Source: Anas platyrhynchos
Taxonomy: Eukaryota > Chordata > Aves > Anseriformes > Anatidae
Reading direction: 5' to 3'
Assembly (NCBI RefSeq): GCF_047663525.1
Contig: NC_092616.1
Span: forward strand, 4,563,501-4,627,500
Length of the DNA stretch: 64,000 nucleotides
The position numbers and the translations under genes are program-made. Under the pieces are notes generated by a model that worked only from the letters and a program-made list of their open reading frames with translations, ran no database searches and was not told the DNA's origin. Shown piece after piece: positions 1 to 10,124 of this stretch; position 1 is the first letter of the stretch, and each line of letters begins with the position of its first letter.

Positions 1-136
1 ACTGCGTGATCTCCTTGTCCTTATCTCAACCTTTGAGCCCTTTTCATGGTATTTTCTCCCCATTCCTCTTTGAGGAGGGGGAGTGAGAGAGCAGCTGTGG
101 TGGAGCTCAGCTGCCCACTCGAGTGGAAGCACCACA
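1..136 (+). mobile_element. 3' end of an ERVL-type LTR (type A)
   Basis: The segment matches the last ~120 bases of the solo LTR at 29478-30512 in the same orientation. It shares the GAGGAGGGGGAGTGAGAGAG motif and a terminal CACTCGAG followed by a CA end. The LTR begins outside the window. It is directly abutted by a CR1 tail, so the original flank is lost. Confidence 0.8.
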
Positions 137-213
137 GGCAGGTGGGTTGGAACTAGATGATCTTTAAGGTCTCTTCCAACCCAAGCTGTTCTATGATTCT
201 GTGATTCTATGAT
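137..213 (+). mobile_element. CR1 LINE 3' tail fragment
   Basis: This is a CR1 3' UTR: GGTTGGAACTAGATGATCTT, then a CCTTCCAACCC-like stretch, ending in ATTCTATGATTCTGTGATTC octamers. It is severely 5' truncated and non-coding. Confidence 0.9.
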
Positions 214-1196
214 CTCTGCCTTGAGGTACGCTGCTTGAGAGCCCCTTGGGCATGGGGATGGTTGGCAGGGCCCCAGGACCACCTCTGCCTGCTCCCTTCT
301 CCCGTGGGGCTCACAGAGGCTTCCAGCCCTGTAGAGGACCCAGAAGAGGGCTTGTCTTACCCATGGTCACAACTGGACCATGGCCCTCCAGATTCACCCC
401 AGAACCTCCAGCCTTGCCCAAGGGTTATGTTTGGGGTACTGGCAAGCACTCAGGGTGAGGAGATTGTCTCAGGGACATCTGCTAGGGACAGGGACTGAGG
501 AACAGCAGCAGACTGATATGGCTCCTGGGTCATGCTTGCCTCTCCAAGGCACTTTCCAGCCCAGATCACCCCTTCAGTCCCAATCCCTCCTCAGATCTTT
601 TTGGATACTCCTGGTTGACCCTGTTCTTGGCTTGCTGGTCAGGGTGGGAAGAAGACCCAGATGGATGGGAATGAGTGCTGCCAAAACTCCTTTCCCATGG
701 GTCTTTAGATATGCAAGGTGCTTGGAAGGATTATGGAGCATTTCCAAAGGCACTAGGTATGTTCAGATACACCTGAGGACGACCTGAATCCCCCCGCAGT
801 GTCCCTTGCCTGTGCCTGCTGCATCCCCATTGCCTCCACAGAGACTGCAGACACCTCCTTTACCTCAGATGCAGAGATATCACACAGAGACTATGAGAGA
901 GTCAGCTCACACCCAGATACATACTTTATGTGGGCTCCAGGAGAACGAGAGCAGGTTGATGCCTCAGCAGAAGTGGAAGGAAACCAAACAGTTATGAAGG
1001 AACATGTAACCACTTACAACAAAAGCAACAGAAAAAACTCTAGTCACGTATATTAATAAATCATACATATTATATGCATTAAAACAAACAAAAAAACAAA
1101 CAAACAAACAAAAAAAAAAAACAGTAACAGCAACTAAAAACAAACAGATCTGTAATGGTACAGACTGTGAGTCATTTGTGGAGAGAGAGGAAAAAT
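214..1196. other. Spacer downstream of OR-1, no gene seen
   Basis: No open frame here looks like a protein, and I recognise no dispersed repeat. The last part holds the (CAAA)n run and presumably the OR-1 3' UTR. No clear minus-strand AATAAA lies close behind the OR-1 stop, so its polyadenylation site is unresolved. Confidence 0.5.
1081..1122. repeat. (CAAA)n / A-rich simple repeat
   Basis: AAAC/CAAA units are followed by a run of A. It lies about 75 bases past the OR-1 stop codon and would fall in the OR-1 3' UTR as T-rich sequence. Confidence 0.9.
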
Positions 1197-2117
1197 TTAT
1201 CTTCTGAAAAATGTCCATGAAATCACTTTCCCCAGAGCATCCTTCAGCTCCTGGTTCCTCATGCTGTAGATGAGGGGGTTCACTGCTGGAGGCATCACTG
1301 AGTACAGAACTGCCACCACTACATTCAAGGATGGAGAGGACAGGGAGGAAAAAGTTCCTGTGCTAAGGAAAAGGGAGACCACAAAGAGGTGTGGAAGGCA
1401 CGTGGAAAAGGCTTTGTGCCTTCCCAGCTGAGAGGGGATCCTCAGCACAGCCCTGAGGATCTGCACATAGGAGAGCACAATGAATACAAAACACCCCGAA
1501 AACAGAAAACCACTCAATATGAGGAGTGCAACTTCCCTGAGGTAGGAATTTGAGCAGGAGAGCTTGAGGATCTCTGGGATTTCACAGAAGAACTGGTCCA
1601 GGGTATTTCCTCCGCAGAGGGGCAGGGAAAATGTATTGGCAGTGTGCAGCAGAGCATAGAGAACCCCACTGCCCCAGGCAGCTGCTGCCATCTGGGCACA
1701 AGCTCTGCTGCCCAGGAGGGTCCCGTAGTGCAGGGGCTTGCAGATGGCAACATAGCGGTCATACGACATGATGGTAAGGACATTAATTTCTGCTGATACC
1801 AAGAAGAGAAACAGAAAGACCTGTGCAGCACATCCTGAGTAGGAAATGGTCCTGGTGTCCCAGAGGGAATTGGCCATGGCTTTGGGGACAGTGGTGGAGA
1901 TGGATCCCAGGTCAATTAGGGCGAGGTTGAGGAGGAAGAAGTACATGGGGGTGTGGAGGCGGTGGTCGCAGGCTACAGCAGTGAGGACGAGGCCGTTGCC
2001 CAGGAGGGCAGCCAGGTAGATGCCCAGGAAGAGCGCGAAGTACAGCAGCTGCAGCTCCCGCGTGTCTGCAAATGGCAGAAGGAGGAGGAATTCATTGATA
2101 GAGCTTCTGTTGGACAT
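1197..2117 (-). CDS. Olfactory receptor, OR14-like (OR-1), intact
   Basis: Seven-transmembrane odorant GPCR of 306 residues, expected in the ciliary membrane of olfactory neurons and signalling through G-olf. Visible family marks: NRS sequon at residues 3-5, TM1 GN motif (40-41), PMYFFL (57-62), MSYDRYVAIC at the end of TM3 (117-126), FFCE in the second extracellular loop, SYVQI (TM5), KAFSTCLPHL before TM6 (235-244) and PPAVNPLIYSMRN in TM7 (276-288). The open frame runs 58 codons further upstream, but I start at MSNRSS because all paralogues begin there and a 3' splice site lies 23 nt before it. Oddities: one extra Leu near the N-terminus and a third extracellular loop about five residues shorter than in OR-2 and OR-3. 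OR14-like assignment is by resemblance to bird gamma-c receptors; the exact subfamily is not resolved. Confidence 0.93.
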   Translation of the reverse strand: MSNRSSINEFLLLLPFADTRELQLLYFALFLGIYLAALLGNGLVLTAVACDHRLHTPMYFFLLNLALIDLGSISTTVPKAMANSLWDTRTISYSGCAAQVFLFLFLVSAEINVLTIMSYDRYVAICKPLHYGTLLGSRACAQMAAAAWGSGVLYALLHTANTFSLPLCGGNTLDQFFCEIPEILKLSCSNSYLREVALLILSGFLFSGCFVFIVLSYVQILRAVLRIPSQLGRHKAFSTCLPHLFVVSLFLSTGTFSSLSSPSLNVVVAVLYSVMPPAVNPLIYSMRNQELKDALGKVISWTFFRR

Positions 2118-2165
2118 CTGATCCTCCTGGACAAACGGGACTACCCAAGGAAGAAAAGACAAGGA
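2118..2165 (-). promoter_or_regulatory. 3' splice site of OR-1 (acceptor 23 nt before ATG)
   Basis: On the minus strand a pyrimidine-rich run ending in TTGGGTAG precedes 23 nt of 5' UTR and the ATG. The AG-to-ATG distance is the same in all five ORs of the window that have a 5' end. This implies the upstream in-frame codons are intron and not coding. Confidence 0.7.
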
Positions 2166-3820
2166 GATTTTAAGACAGACTTCAGAGGACACATTCCTGC
2201 TCACACTGGACTCATGGAGCTTTTTGATAGTCTCCTCTATGTGAAAGGAGATGTTTTCAGTGGTTGGGTCCCTGCATTGCATGAGTGGCATTTGGTCCAG
2301 TGAGGGTTTTCCCTATTTACCACCAAGAGAGATGATGGCATATTGGCCATCAGCCTGTGTAAGGTAAGAAAGATAGATTTATCGCATCCTTCTTTACCCA
2401 CCTTCACAGGTGATATCAGAATCAGAAACAAGCTCATGAAGGCACAACTGGCCCACTCATCTGCATACCTCTTTCTTTTGATAAGGTAGACTCTGTCTTC
2501 ACATCAGTTTCTCTTTATTACACCCTTTATCCAGGTACTGTATGGGTAATGGAATTTTAAATACTTGGAAGTACCCTTTCTGCCTTAGATAAAAGTAAAT
2601 CTTCACACTCTGCTTTCCAGAAGACAAGGTGCGACAGAAGTGTCTTCTTCTGTACCTTTTTAGGATTTAGATTCCCCTTTAGCTTCTGGGAAATGGTAAA
2701 AATCTTTTTCCGTTGTTCTCAGTGTCAACACAAGCCAGTGCTTGGAGGCAAAATGCTCAGCTGGAGGGTGACTGCCCCCACAGGTTGCTCTGAAAAAGAG
2801 CCTGGACTGTGCTGAGTGTGAATGCACAACTCCTCTCTTTCCCTGCCCAGCTATGGGGAGAAGGTGGAGAGGGACAGGACAGGGTTCTTGATTCATGTGG
2901 CTGAAATAAGAGCTCTGAGAAATGCAAAAGGGCACAAAGAAGCAGTGACCTTCTTGGGGCCTGTTGTAGCTTTCCAAGGGATAACCTCAAGCTGACATCT
3001 GCTCAGGAGAATGACCTCATTGCCCAAACTGAAAGGATTGCATTGCACGGAACTTGAAAATTTCAAAGGGGACTTGGGCACCTGTGTCCAAGGAAAACAC
3101 TTCCAGGGCAGGGGCAGTGCCAGAACAGGAGCTTAACATCCCCCATCAGCACTGTTATTGCCAGAAAGTGCCACAACGAGAACAGGAGCAGTGCACACAA
3201 ATGGAGAAAGCTGGGGGGAGAGGAGAATGAGGGGGCTTGCTCAGAGGACAGCATCCACATGGGAGGGACAGACAGGGAGCAGCCACAGCCCACCCACCGA
3301 AGCATTTCTGTCGCAAGATCCCTCACCTTCTCTGCCAGTGTCTCTGCTGCCCGCCGCTGTCCCTTCCAGTAGCTGCTTCCCACGTCTCCTTCTTGTCATC
3401 ACTCACAGACCCCAGTCCATCCCCTGTTCACACAGCTTTGCCCTGCATACACCCCTTGGCAGCAAGGCAGTGAACAAAAGCATCTTCCAGCTTGCAGGTG
3501 CACAAGAGCAGGTCAGACAAACCCAGATGTGTCCAGCAAAGGTGATGCTGGTGTGGTCTTTAGGCAGCGCAGTGCATAGTAGACCATTATGTGGTACCTG
3601 GCAGATGTACTGATTTCTCCTCATGAGGATCTTAGTGCTGTATTAACACCTGACAGAGCCATTTCATTTTGCCTTTGGAATCAACAAAAACCACTGACTT
3701 TAGAGGGTCCTCATCTGAAAGCTGTCATCACCTGTGCGGTGTCAAGAGTTGGACTTGATGATCCTTAAGGGTCCCTTCCAACTCAGGATATTCTATGATC
3801 CCTTGCCTGTATTCTTAGTA
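2166..3820 (-). other. Putative OR-1 intron, no gene seen
   Basis: Between the proposed donor (4143) and acceptor (2141) lies about 2.0 kb with only short chance frames and no recognised mobile element. Around 3.3-3.5 kb there is weak resemblance to the OR-3 intron at 34.7-34.9 kb (short pyrimidine-rich and CTGCAGAC-like stretches). Confidence 0.45.
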
Positions 3821-3829
3821 ACACCCTCT

Positions 3830-4520
3830 TGGAAGTCTCCTTGGTGTGCTGTGGATCTGTAAGCAGCATGCCGAAGGGAGCAGCCTCCTGCCAGCAGCAG
3901 GACCCTGCCCTGCCAGGGGGAGCTTCTTCCACCCACAGCTTCTCCCCGCAGCACCCTGGGCAGCTCCCCGGGCAGGCTGAGTGCTGAGCCTGGCAGGCGG
4001 CAGAGGCCCTGCCCCGGCACACAGCCCCTGGGCCACAGCAGGGACCCTGCTCTGCACCACAGCCCTGGACACCCCTGCCTGCACCCCCGGCTTCTCCTGC
4101 CTCCACGAACTGCGGCTGCATTGCCCTCCAGCCAGAGATTTACCGGGTGCAGGGCTGGGAAGTCTTCTCCTGCAGGGAGCTCTGGGCATGCTGCCACTTC
4201 TGCCTGCCTTTAAGCACTGTGTCTCTGCAGGCAGTGCCCCCAGCCCTGCTGCGCTGTGCAGAGGAGCTGCTCCTGGGCAGAGCTGTCTCTCTGCAGCGCT
4301 GCCCGCTTGCCAGGAGCTCCCCTTGGGCCCAAGAGCCCAGCCCAGCTCAGCAGCAGAGGCCCAGCCCAAGGCCTCCCTTGCTCTGCCCCCCACCAGGCTC
4401 CCTGCACATGGCCCTGGGGCTTCAGGGGAACCTGCTGGCAAACAGCCTGAAGGGATCCCTGGGCTTCCCTCCCTCCCCTTGGCAGACACACTTCTTGACA
4501 GCAGAATCACCTCCCCTAAA
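3830..4520 (-). promoter_or_regulatory. GC-rich OR promoter / non-coding exon 1 block (copy 1)
   Basis: GC-rich block read in the OR-1 direction, copied at 25.23-25.5, 35.17-35.8 and (inverted) 42.87-43.56 kb. In the minus sense it holds an EBF/Olf-1-like palindrome GCCCAAGGGGA (4318-4328), a TTAAAG TATA-like box (4208-4213) and, 70 bases further on, a splice donor (4138-4143). The donor here is GTAAAT, weaker than GTAAGT or GTGAGT in the other copies. O/E sites near OR transcription starts are established in mammals; use here is inferred. Overlapping long frames on both strands come from high GC content. Confidence 0.55.
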
Positions 4521-4559
4521 ATAAAAATAAAGTTAATAAAATCTGTATAAGATTCACCT

Positions 4560-5640
4560 TCCTTTGTCCTGTCCACGGAATTGGCAGCAGGCTGTGGAAG
4601 CCCTTTTGGGTGAAGGTCAGAGGAGAGACAGTCAGGGTGAAAGTGTGGTCGTGCTGAATGGGTGCAGATTCTTCAGAAGAGACAAGCGAGGATGATCAAC
4701 AAGAGGTTGCTCTACGTGAAGAATCTGTCTGGATGCATGGATCTCTTCTATGGACTGGGCAATAAACTGGGGGAGCCCTTATGGTTTAGGGACAAAAGCC
4801 AGTCAGGGTGACAACATGGCAGGAGGTAAATGTCTGCAGCCAGGATGAAGAAGTGGGCAAAGTCTTGTGGAAGCCATTGGAGTAAGTTGAGTTCAATGAC
4901 TCCATGTCACTGTGAGGGACTTTATTCACTGACAACCACAGGAAAGGGACACTGCAGGGTTCAAACATTCCCCATGGTTTCTATGGGTTCTTGGAGAGAG
5001 CTTCTGTGCACAGCTGCCAGATGGGCCAACATAGGTGATGTTCACCAGGATCTTGCACTTGCAAGCAGGAAAACCTGTGTCTTGACACTCCTCTTGCACA
5101 AGGCATGATGTAGTCCAGCTGCTTTTCATCACATGGAAAGAGATGAGCTTTCATGGACAGACCTATATCCAGCGCTGCACAGGCTCAGACTTCTGTTTCC
5201 CTGCAGCCCACTTGACATGGTCCAGCTGACACGGGACCACGTATATCTGTGTGCAGTACAGTCAGGGGCTGTAGTCCTGCCTTCAGCGTGCCACAGGTCT
5301 CCTGAAATGAGAGACCTTAGATCCTAAATCAGAATGGGTTCCTCCTCCACTGTGGACACAGAGACACAAGTGGTCTCCTGCAGGCAGATCTGGCAGCCCA
5401 GCTGCAAGGGGCAGGCTGCCCCCCCACCTCAGCCTCTTCTGGGGTCTCCACCTCCTCTGAAGGCCCAAAGCTGTGGGCCATGGGGAGGCTGTGGCAGCCT
5501 ACAGGAGAGCACGGCATCCATCCTAGACCATTCTCCCCTTTTTGTCTGCAGTGCTACCCTACTCCTCTCTCATCATGACATGTTGAGGGTACGTCTGCCC
5601 CTCACTCATGTATCACCTCTGCCTCCTGCATGGCAGACTG
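4560..5640. other. Spacer, no gene seen
   Basis: No convincing coding frame. A few short stretches around 4.6-5.1 kb could be old LINE remnants, but I cannot match them. The corresponding interval in the inverted copy is 41.66-42.87 kb, with no obvious similarity. Confidence 0.4.
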
Positions 5641-5649
5641 GGGGATGGT

Positions 5650-6732
5650 GCTGAGGCCCTGGCATGTACTCCAATTCACTCTGTAAAACACATCCTTCTT
5701 TCAGAAGTGAGTTACATGCAGTGAAGAGTTCAGGCACACCAAGGGGCTGTTCCATCCCAGGTGCCTTTGCTCCCATCTTTTGAAAAAGCCAAGACCCAGG
5801 ACAAGCCTCAAACCCAACCAGTGTGGGAGGGCTCCCAACAGCAGAAGCATGTTGGTAAAAGGGGGCAGTAGTGATTTCTCCAGGGCTCCACTTCCTTTAT
5901 TCCATGGCCTTTGCCACCATTTGGAGATGTCCCTGATCTGTTCCTGATCCCAAAAAGAACTAGGCAGAAGGGAAGTGACTGTTTCTCAGGACAAGAAGGA
6001 AAATCTCTCATCTCTCTCCTGAGCTGTGTCATCTCCATGCTGCTGACCTCACAGGCCTTCTAACATGTCCTGATGTCACAGGGGGTGCACTGCATCACCA
6101 GGATATCGTCACTGGAGCAGCAGCAGTGCCGGCACTTCCCTGCAAGGCCTGGTCCCTGCTGGGCACTGCTTGGGTGCTCCCCAGCGCTGTCCTTCTGTGG
6201 CCAGGAGTGGGGTCAGCAGGCAGCAAGCTTGCACTGAGCGACCCTCGCTGAAGGGCGGAGGAGCAGGGGCACCTTGCAGAGGAGCTGTGGTTGAGGAGCC
6301 AGGGCGGGCATCCCTTGTCCTGAGGGATGCTGAGGGCCAGCAGCAAGTGAGATGGAGGGCTGCTGGAGGGTGACCATCACCTCTGTTCTGACTTCCGTGT
6401 TCCCAGTGCTCCTGCAGCTCTCCTCCAAAGGTAAGCATGTCAGGAGCCCCTTTCCAAGATGTGTCACAGGGGCTGTCAGCTGTCCAAAGCTGCAAGTCCT
6501 GGGCTTTGGAGGGAGGCTGGACAAGGCTGGTGGCTGCTATGAGAGCCCTGCCTGAGTGTCCCTCTGAGCTCAGGGGACAATGTGGCAGCCAGGACTCCTG
6601 GGTCCTGATGCTAGGGATGCCCTTATCCCTAGGGCTTCTCTAGGCATGCCTCCTTGCTATGGGGGACAATCCAGGGCCAGGTGTCCCTGGGAGCTGGTGC
6701 CTCTTTGGGATGTGACTCTGGCAGGAAAAACA
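5650..6732 (+). repeat. Segmental duplication block X (copy 1), inverted at 40626-41660
   Basis: The reverse complement of 40.63-41.66 kb aligns along the whole stretch, for example the GATGGGAGCAAAGGCACC motif near 5.77 kb and near 41.57 kb. The part from 6.05 kb also resembles 17.72-18.3 kb and 48.1-48.75 kb. It contains the exon-like frame at 6352-6430. Confidence 0.8.
6352..6430 (+). CDS. Candidate first exon with signal-peptide-like start (copy 1)
   Basis: A 79-nt open frame begins at an ATG, encodes 26 residues (MEGCWRVTI..., then a stretch rich in Leu, Val, Ser and Thr) and ends in AAAG directly before a GTAAGC donor. The same exon shape occurs at 17852 (+), 40993 (-) and 48628 (-). 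Against copy 2 I count about seven synonymous and six amino-acid changes, a pattern that leans towards constraint. No downstream exon was found before the CR1 at 6733. I do not recognise the family; a secreted or type I membrane protein is the natural guess. It may be a dead remnant. Confidence 0.35.
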
Positions 6733-7520
6733 TTATAGAATCATAGAATGTCCTGTGTTGAAAAGGACCTTAAAGATCATCTACTTTCAATCCCCCTGCT
6801 CTGGGCACGGTTGCCAACCACTAGAGCAGGATGCCCAGAGCCACATCCAGGTGGCCTTGAATGCCTCCAGGGATGGGGCATCCACAACCTCTCTGGGCAA
6901 CATGTTCCAGTGCCTCACCACCCTCTGAGGGAAAAAAGGTCTCCTAATTTCTAGTCTAAACCTCCCCTGTCTTACTTTAAAACTATTACCTCTTGTCCTA
7001 TTGCTACCAACACATGTGGACAGGCATTTCCCCCTCCTGTTTATACACTCCTTTCATGTACTGGAAGGCCACGATGAGGTCTCCCTGAGCCTTCTCTTCT
7101 CCAAGATAAACAAGCCCACTTCCTTCAACCTTTCTGCATAGGGGAGATGCTCCAGCCCTCTGATCATCTGAGTGCCCTCCTCTGGATCCGTTCCAAGAGC
7201 TCCACGTCCTTCTTGTGCTGGGGGCCTCAGGCCTGTACGCAGTATTCCAGGTGGGGTCTCACAAGAGCAGAGTAGAGTGGGACAGTCACCTCCCTCTCCC
7301 TCCTGGCCACTCCTTTTTAATGCAGCCCAGGACAGAGTTGGCCTTCCAGGCAACAAGCGCATGCTGCTGGCTCATGTGCAGCTTCTCATCCAGCAGGATC
7401 CCCAAGTCGTTCTCAAGTTCTTCTTTGCCCAGTCTATATAAATACCTGGGATTGCCCAAGTCCAAGTGCAACACCTTGCACTTGGCCTTGTTGAACCTCA
7501 TTGGGTTCTCATGGGCCCCA
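6733..7520 (-). mobile_element. CR1 LINE fragment
   Basis: Minus-strand CR1 3' end: tail ATTCTATGATTCTAT, then the C-terminal part of the reverse transcriptase reading frame, with stops. It is the inverted copy of the end of the longer CR1 at 38640-40625. It stops abruptly near 7520, where OR 3'-flank sequence begins, marking a rearrangement junction. Confidence 0.9.
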
Positions 7521-7687
7521 TAGCATCTCTGTAACAAAATGCAAGCTCCCCAGAGTCCTGCCTGAAGGCTGGGCTCTTCCTTCAAAGATGGTGCCAGAAA
7601 TAGGCCTAAATACTTGCTGTTTCTCCTTGGGTGCAAGACCAAATAGCTCCTGGTTGTGTCTAGTGACAGTGGACTGTGACAAAGGAC
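7521..7687 (-). other. Orphan OR 3'-flank remnant
   Basis: The reverse complement matches 31807-31975, the sequence behind pseudogene OR-4p, and more distantly 59.50-59.60 kb behind OR-5p. No receptor is attached here; the flank is joined to a CR1 at about 7520. Confidence 0.7.
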
Positions 7688-8223
7688 TGTTATGGTTTAA
7701 CCTGCCTGTCAGCTAAGCACCACACAGCCATTCGCTCACCCTCCCCACTTCCTCTCTGGGATGGGAGAGAGAATTGGAAAAAAAATAAACCTGTGGGTTG
7801 AGAAAAAGACATGTTATTAGGATCGAAAAGAAAGAAAAATAATAGTACTGATACTAGTACTACTAATAATGATGTCTACAAAACAAGTGATGCACAATGC
7901 AGTTGCTCACCACCTGCAGAGTGATGCCCAGCCTATACCTGAGCAGCCGGTCCCTCCACCCCGGCCAGCCCCTCCCGTATTAATTGCTCAGCATAACATC
8001 AGATGCTATGGAATATCCCTTTGGCCAGTTTGGGTCAGCCTGGTTCTGTCCCCTCCCAGGACAGAGCGAGAAGCTGAAAAGTCCTTGGCTTAGTGTAAGC
8101 AGTGCCCTGCAACAGTTAAAACATCAGTGTGTTATCAACATTGTTCTCATCCTAAATCCCAAACACAGCACCTTACCAGCTACTAGGAGAAAAATTAACT
8201 CTATCCTAGCCGAAATTAGGACA
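7688..8223 (-). mobile_element. Solo LTR, avian ERVL-like (type B)
   Basis: It reads TGTTATGGTTTAACC... to ...TTAGGACA on the plus strand, so the LTR (TGTCCTAA...CCATAACA) is on minus, 536 bases. It has an AATAAA-bearing A-rich part and a TGAGCAATTGCATTGTGCAT-like motif. The same insertion is present inverted at 31269-31806. I see no matching target duplication. Confidence 0.85.
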
Positions 8224-9271
8224 CAGTGGAGATGGTGAATGGTTACTGCATAACATACCCAGCATGTGCATACCCAGCAGGTCCCACAAAGTGACAGATC
8301 ACACAAGGTGGGGTCCCCAAAGACAAAAACAATAAATCAATGCATCTGTATGTTTAAACTGAATTCTAAACTGAATTATTTCCAGGTAAGCAAGGACTGT
8401 GCAGCCCCAGAGGGGAGAGTGGAACCCAGCAGGCACAGGGAGGGGGAGCTGGCAATGACCAATGTCATCCTTAGTGAAGTACCACCATCTGGTCCAGAGA
8501 TAAACCACAGCCCACTTGCTCTGCAGAGCAGCACCACTATTCAGCACTGCCCAGGAGGGAGCTGGTCTTGGAAATGTCTGGGTCCTTCCTCCTGCTGGGA
8601 TCTGTCTGCACTGGGAAATGACCAGCCCTGTTGCCCATGCCCTGGTTCAGGCCCTGGCCCCATATCAGCCTACAATTACTACCACTGTCCCTCTGCACTA
8701 GGTGTTGGGTTTTTCTCTGCAATCTTCCCTGATCTCAAGCAATGTGTCTTCTTTTGGAGCAGGCCGTCACAGCCTGCCTGCACAGTCCCAGAGAATCCTG
8801 GTGAGGCAGCACTTCAAGAGCAGACTGTGACTGCCCTTGGTCTCAGTACATACGGTGATCAGGCTGGGCACAAGGAGGGGCAGAAAAGACAAAAGACAAT
8901 GAGGAGGAAAGGTAGAAAAAGAAATTTCAAAAGAGGTTAAGGAAAAATATCACATCTGAACACGAGAGGTGAACCAAGAACTGACCGATGTGATCTAACT
9001 CTCAAGTTATCCCAGCTGAGGCCAGGCCAAGGTACAGACCTCCACAGGTTCCTTCCGGCTCATAATCCTCAAGGAAGAAGGAGCTGTTCAGTGGACTCAG
9101 GACCTGGGAACACTGCTGTGGGCTGAGACAGTGCGTGCTTTTGTAATCTCTGTTCATCAGGGTTACCTAGTGAGTTAAGTCATCCTAAAAGCAAGCTCTG
9201 TTCTATGGGCACCCGGACTCAGACTGGTTTGAGGTAGCACAGAAAAGTTTTCAGAAATGCTGCCAGCTATC
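8224..9271. other. Low-copy spacer of arm pair 2, no gene seen
   Basis: Inverted copy at 29179-31268 (interrupted there by the solo LTR). The stretch 8390-8640 is nearly identical between copies. More diverged inverted matches lie at 58.32-58.43 and 59.05-59.22 kb. Open frames are not conserved between copies. Confidence 0.6.
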
Positions 9272-9600
9272 ACAGAACTACAGAATGTTTGAGGTTGGAA
9301 GGGAGCTCTGGAGATTGCCTAGGCCAACCCCATTGCTCAAGCAGGGCCAGCTTGAGCAGGTTGTCCAGGACCATGTCCATGTCCAGACATGTTCTGAATA
9401 TCTCCAGGTATGTTGGCTCCACAGCTTCTCTGAGGAACCTGTGCCACTCATCAACCCACTTCACAGTACAGAAGAGCTTTCCTGTTTCCAGGAGGTTTTA
9501 CCAATGTTTCCTTTGGTGCCCATTGCTTCTTATCCTGTCAATGGGCACTTCAGAAAAGAGTCAGGCTTCTTTGTCTTAATTCCTCCCATCATGTCTTCAC
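9272..9600 (-). mobile_element. CR1 LINE 3' fragment
   Basis: The start ATCACAGAACTACAGAATG plus GAGGTTGGAAGGGAGCTCTG is a reversed CR1 tail. It abuts an opposite-strand CR1 at 9600. The pair is repeated inverted at 28336-29178. Confidence 0.85.
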
Positions 9601-10122
9601 CAAATGTGGCCACACCTGGAGTATTGTGTCCAATTCTGGGCTCCCAAGTACAAGAGGGACATGGAACTGCTGGAGGTAGTCCAGAGGAGGTCTACAAAGA
9701 GGATGAGGAGCACCTGTCATACAAAGACAGGCTGAGAGAGCTGGGCCTGTTTGGCCTGGAAGAGAGAAGACTGAAGGGAGACCTCATCAATGTGTATAAA
9801 TATCTGAGGGAAGGGTGTCGAGAGGATGGAACCAGATTTTTTCAGTTGTGCCCAGCTACAGGACTTCAGGCAGTGGGGCACTAACTGGAGTACAGGAAGT
9901 TCTGTCTGAATATGAGAGAACACTTCTTTACTGGGAGGGTGACAAAACACTGGAACAGGTTGCCCAGAGAGGTTGTGGAGTCTCCTTTGCTGGAGATATT
10001 CAGAATCCACCTGAATGTCATCCTGCACAATGTGCTCTAGGTGATCCTGCTTGGCAGGGAGATTAGACTAAACAATCTTCAGTGGTCCCTTCCAACCTCG
10101 GCTGTTCTGTGCTTCTTTAGTA
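9600..10122 (+). mobile_element. CR1 LINE 3' fragment
   Basis: Degenerate C-terminal reading frame of the CR1 reverse transcriptase (frames with [16 protein letters not shown] and [19 protein letters not shown] words), then the GGTCCCTTCCAACCTC tail. Inverted copies lie at 57216-57690 and 28336-28855. Confidence 0.88.
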
Positions 10123-10124
10123 AA

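Noticed and set aside
3815..4576. Long minus-strand frame of about 250 codons, also seen at 35276-35863 and 42902-43570
   Set aside because: Several frames on both strands are open at once in the GC-rich block and the ends differ between copies. The composition is low-complexity Ala/Gly/Ser/Pro. I treat it as a GC shadow over a promoter/exon 1 block.
7688..8223. Target duplication of the type B LTR
   Set aside because: Bases outside TG...CA do not match in either mirrored copy, so I claim no duplication.
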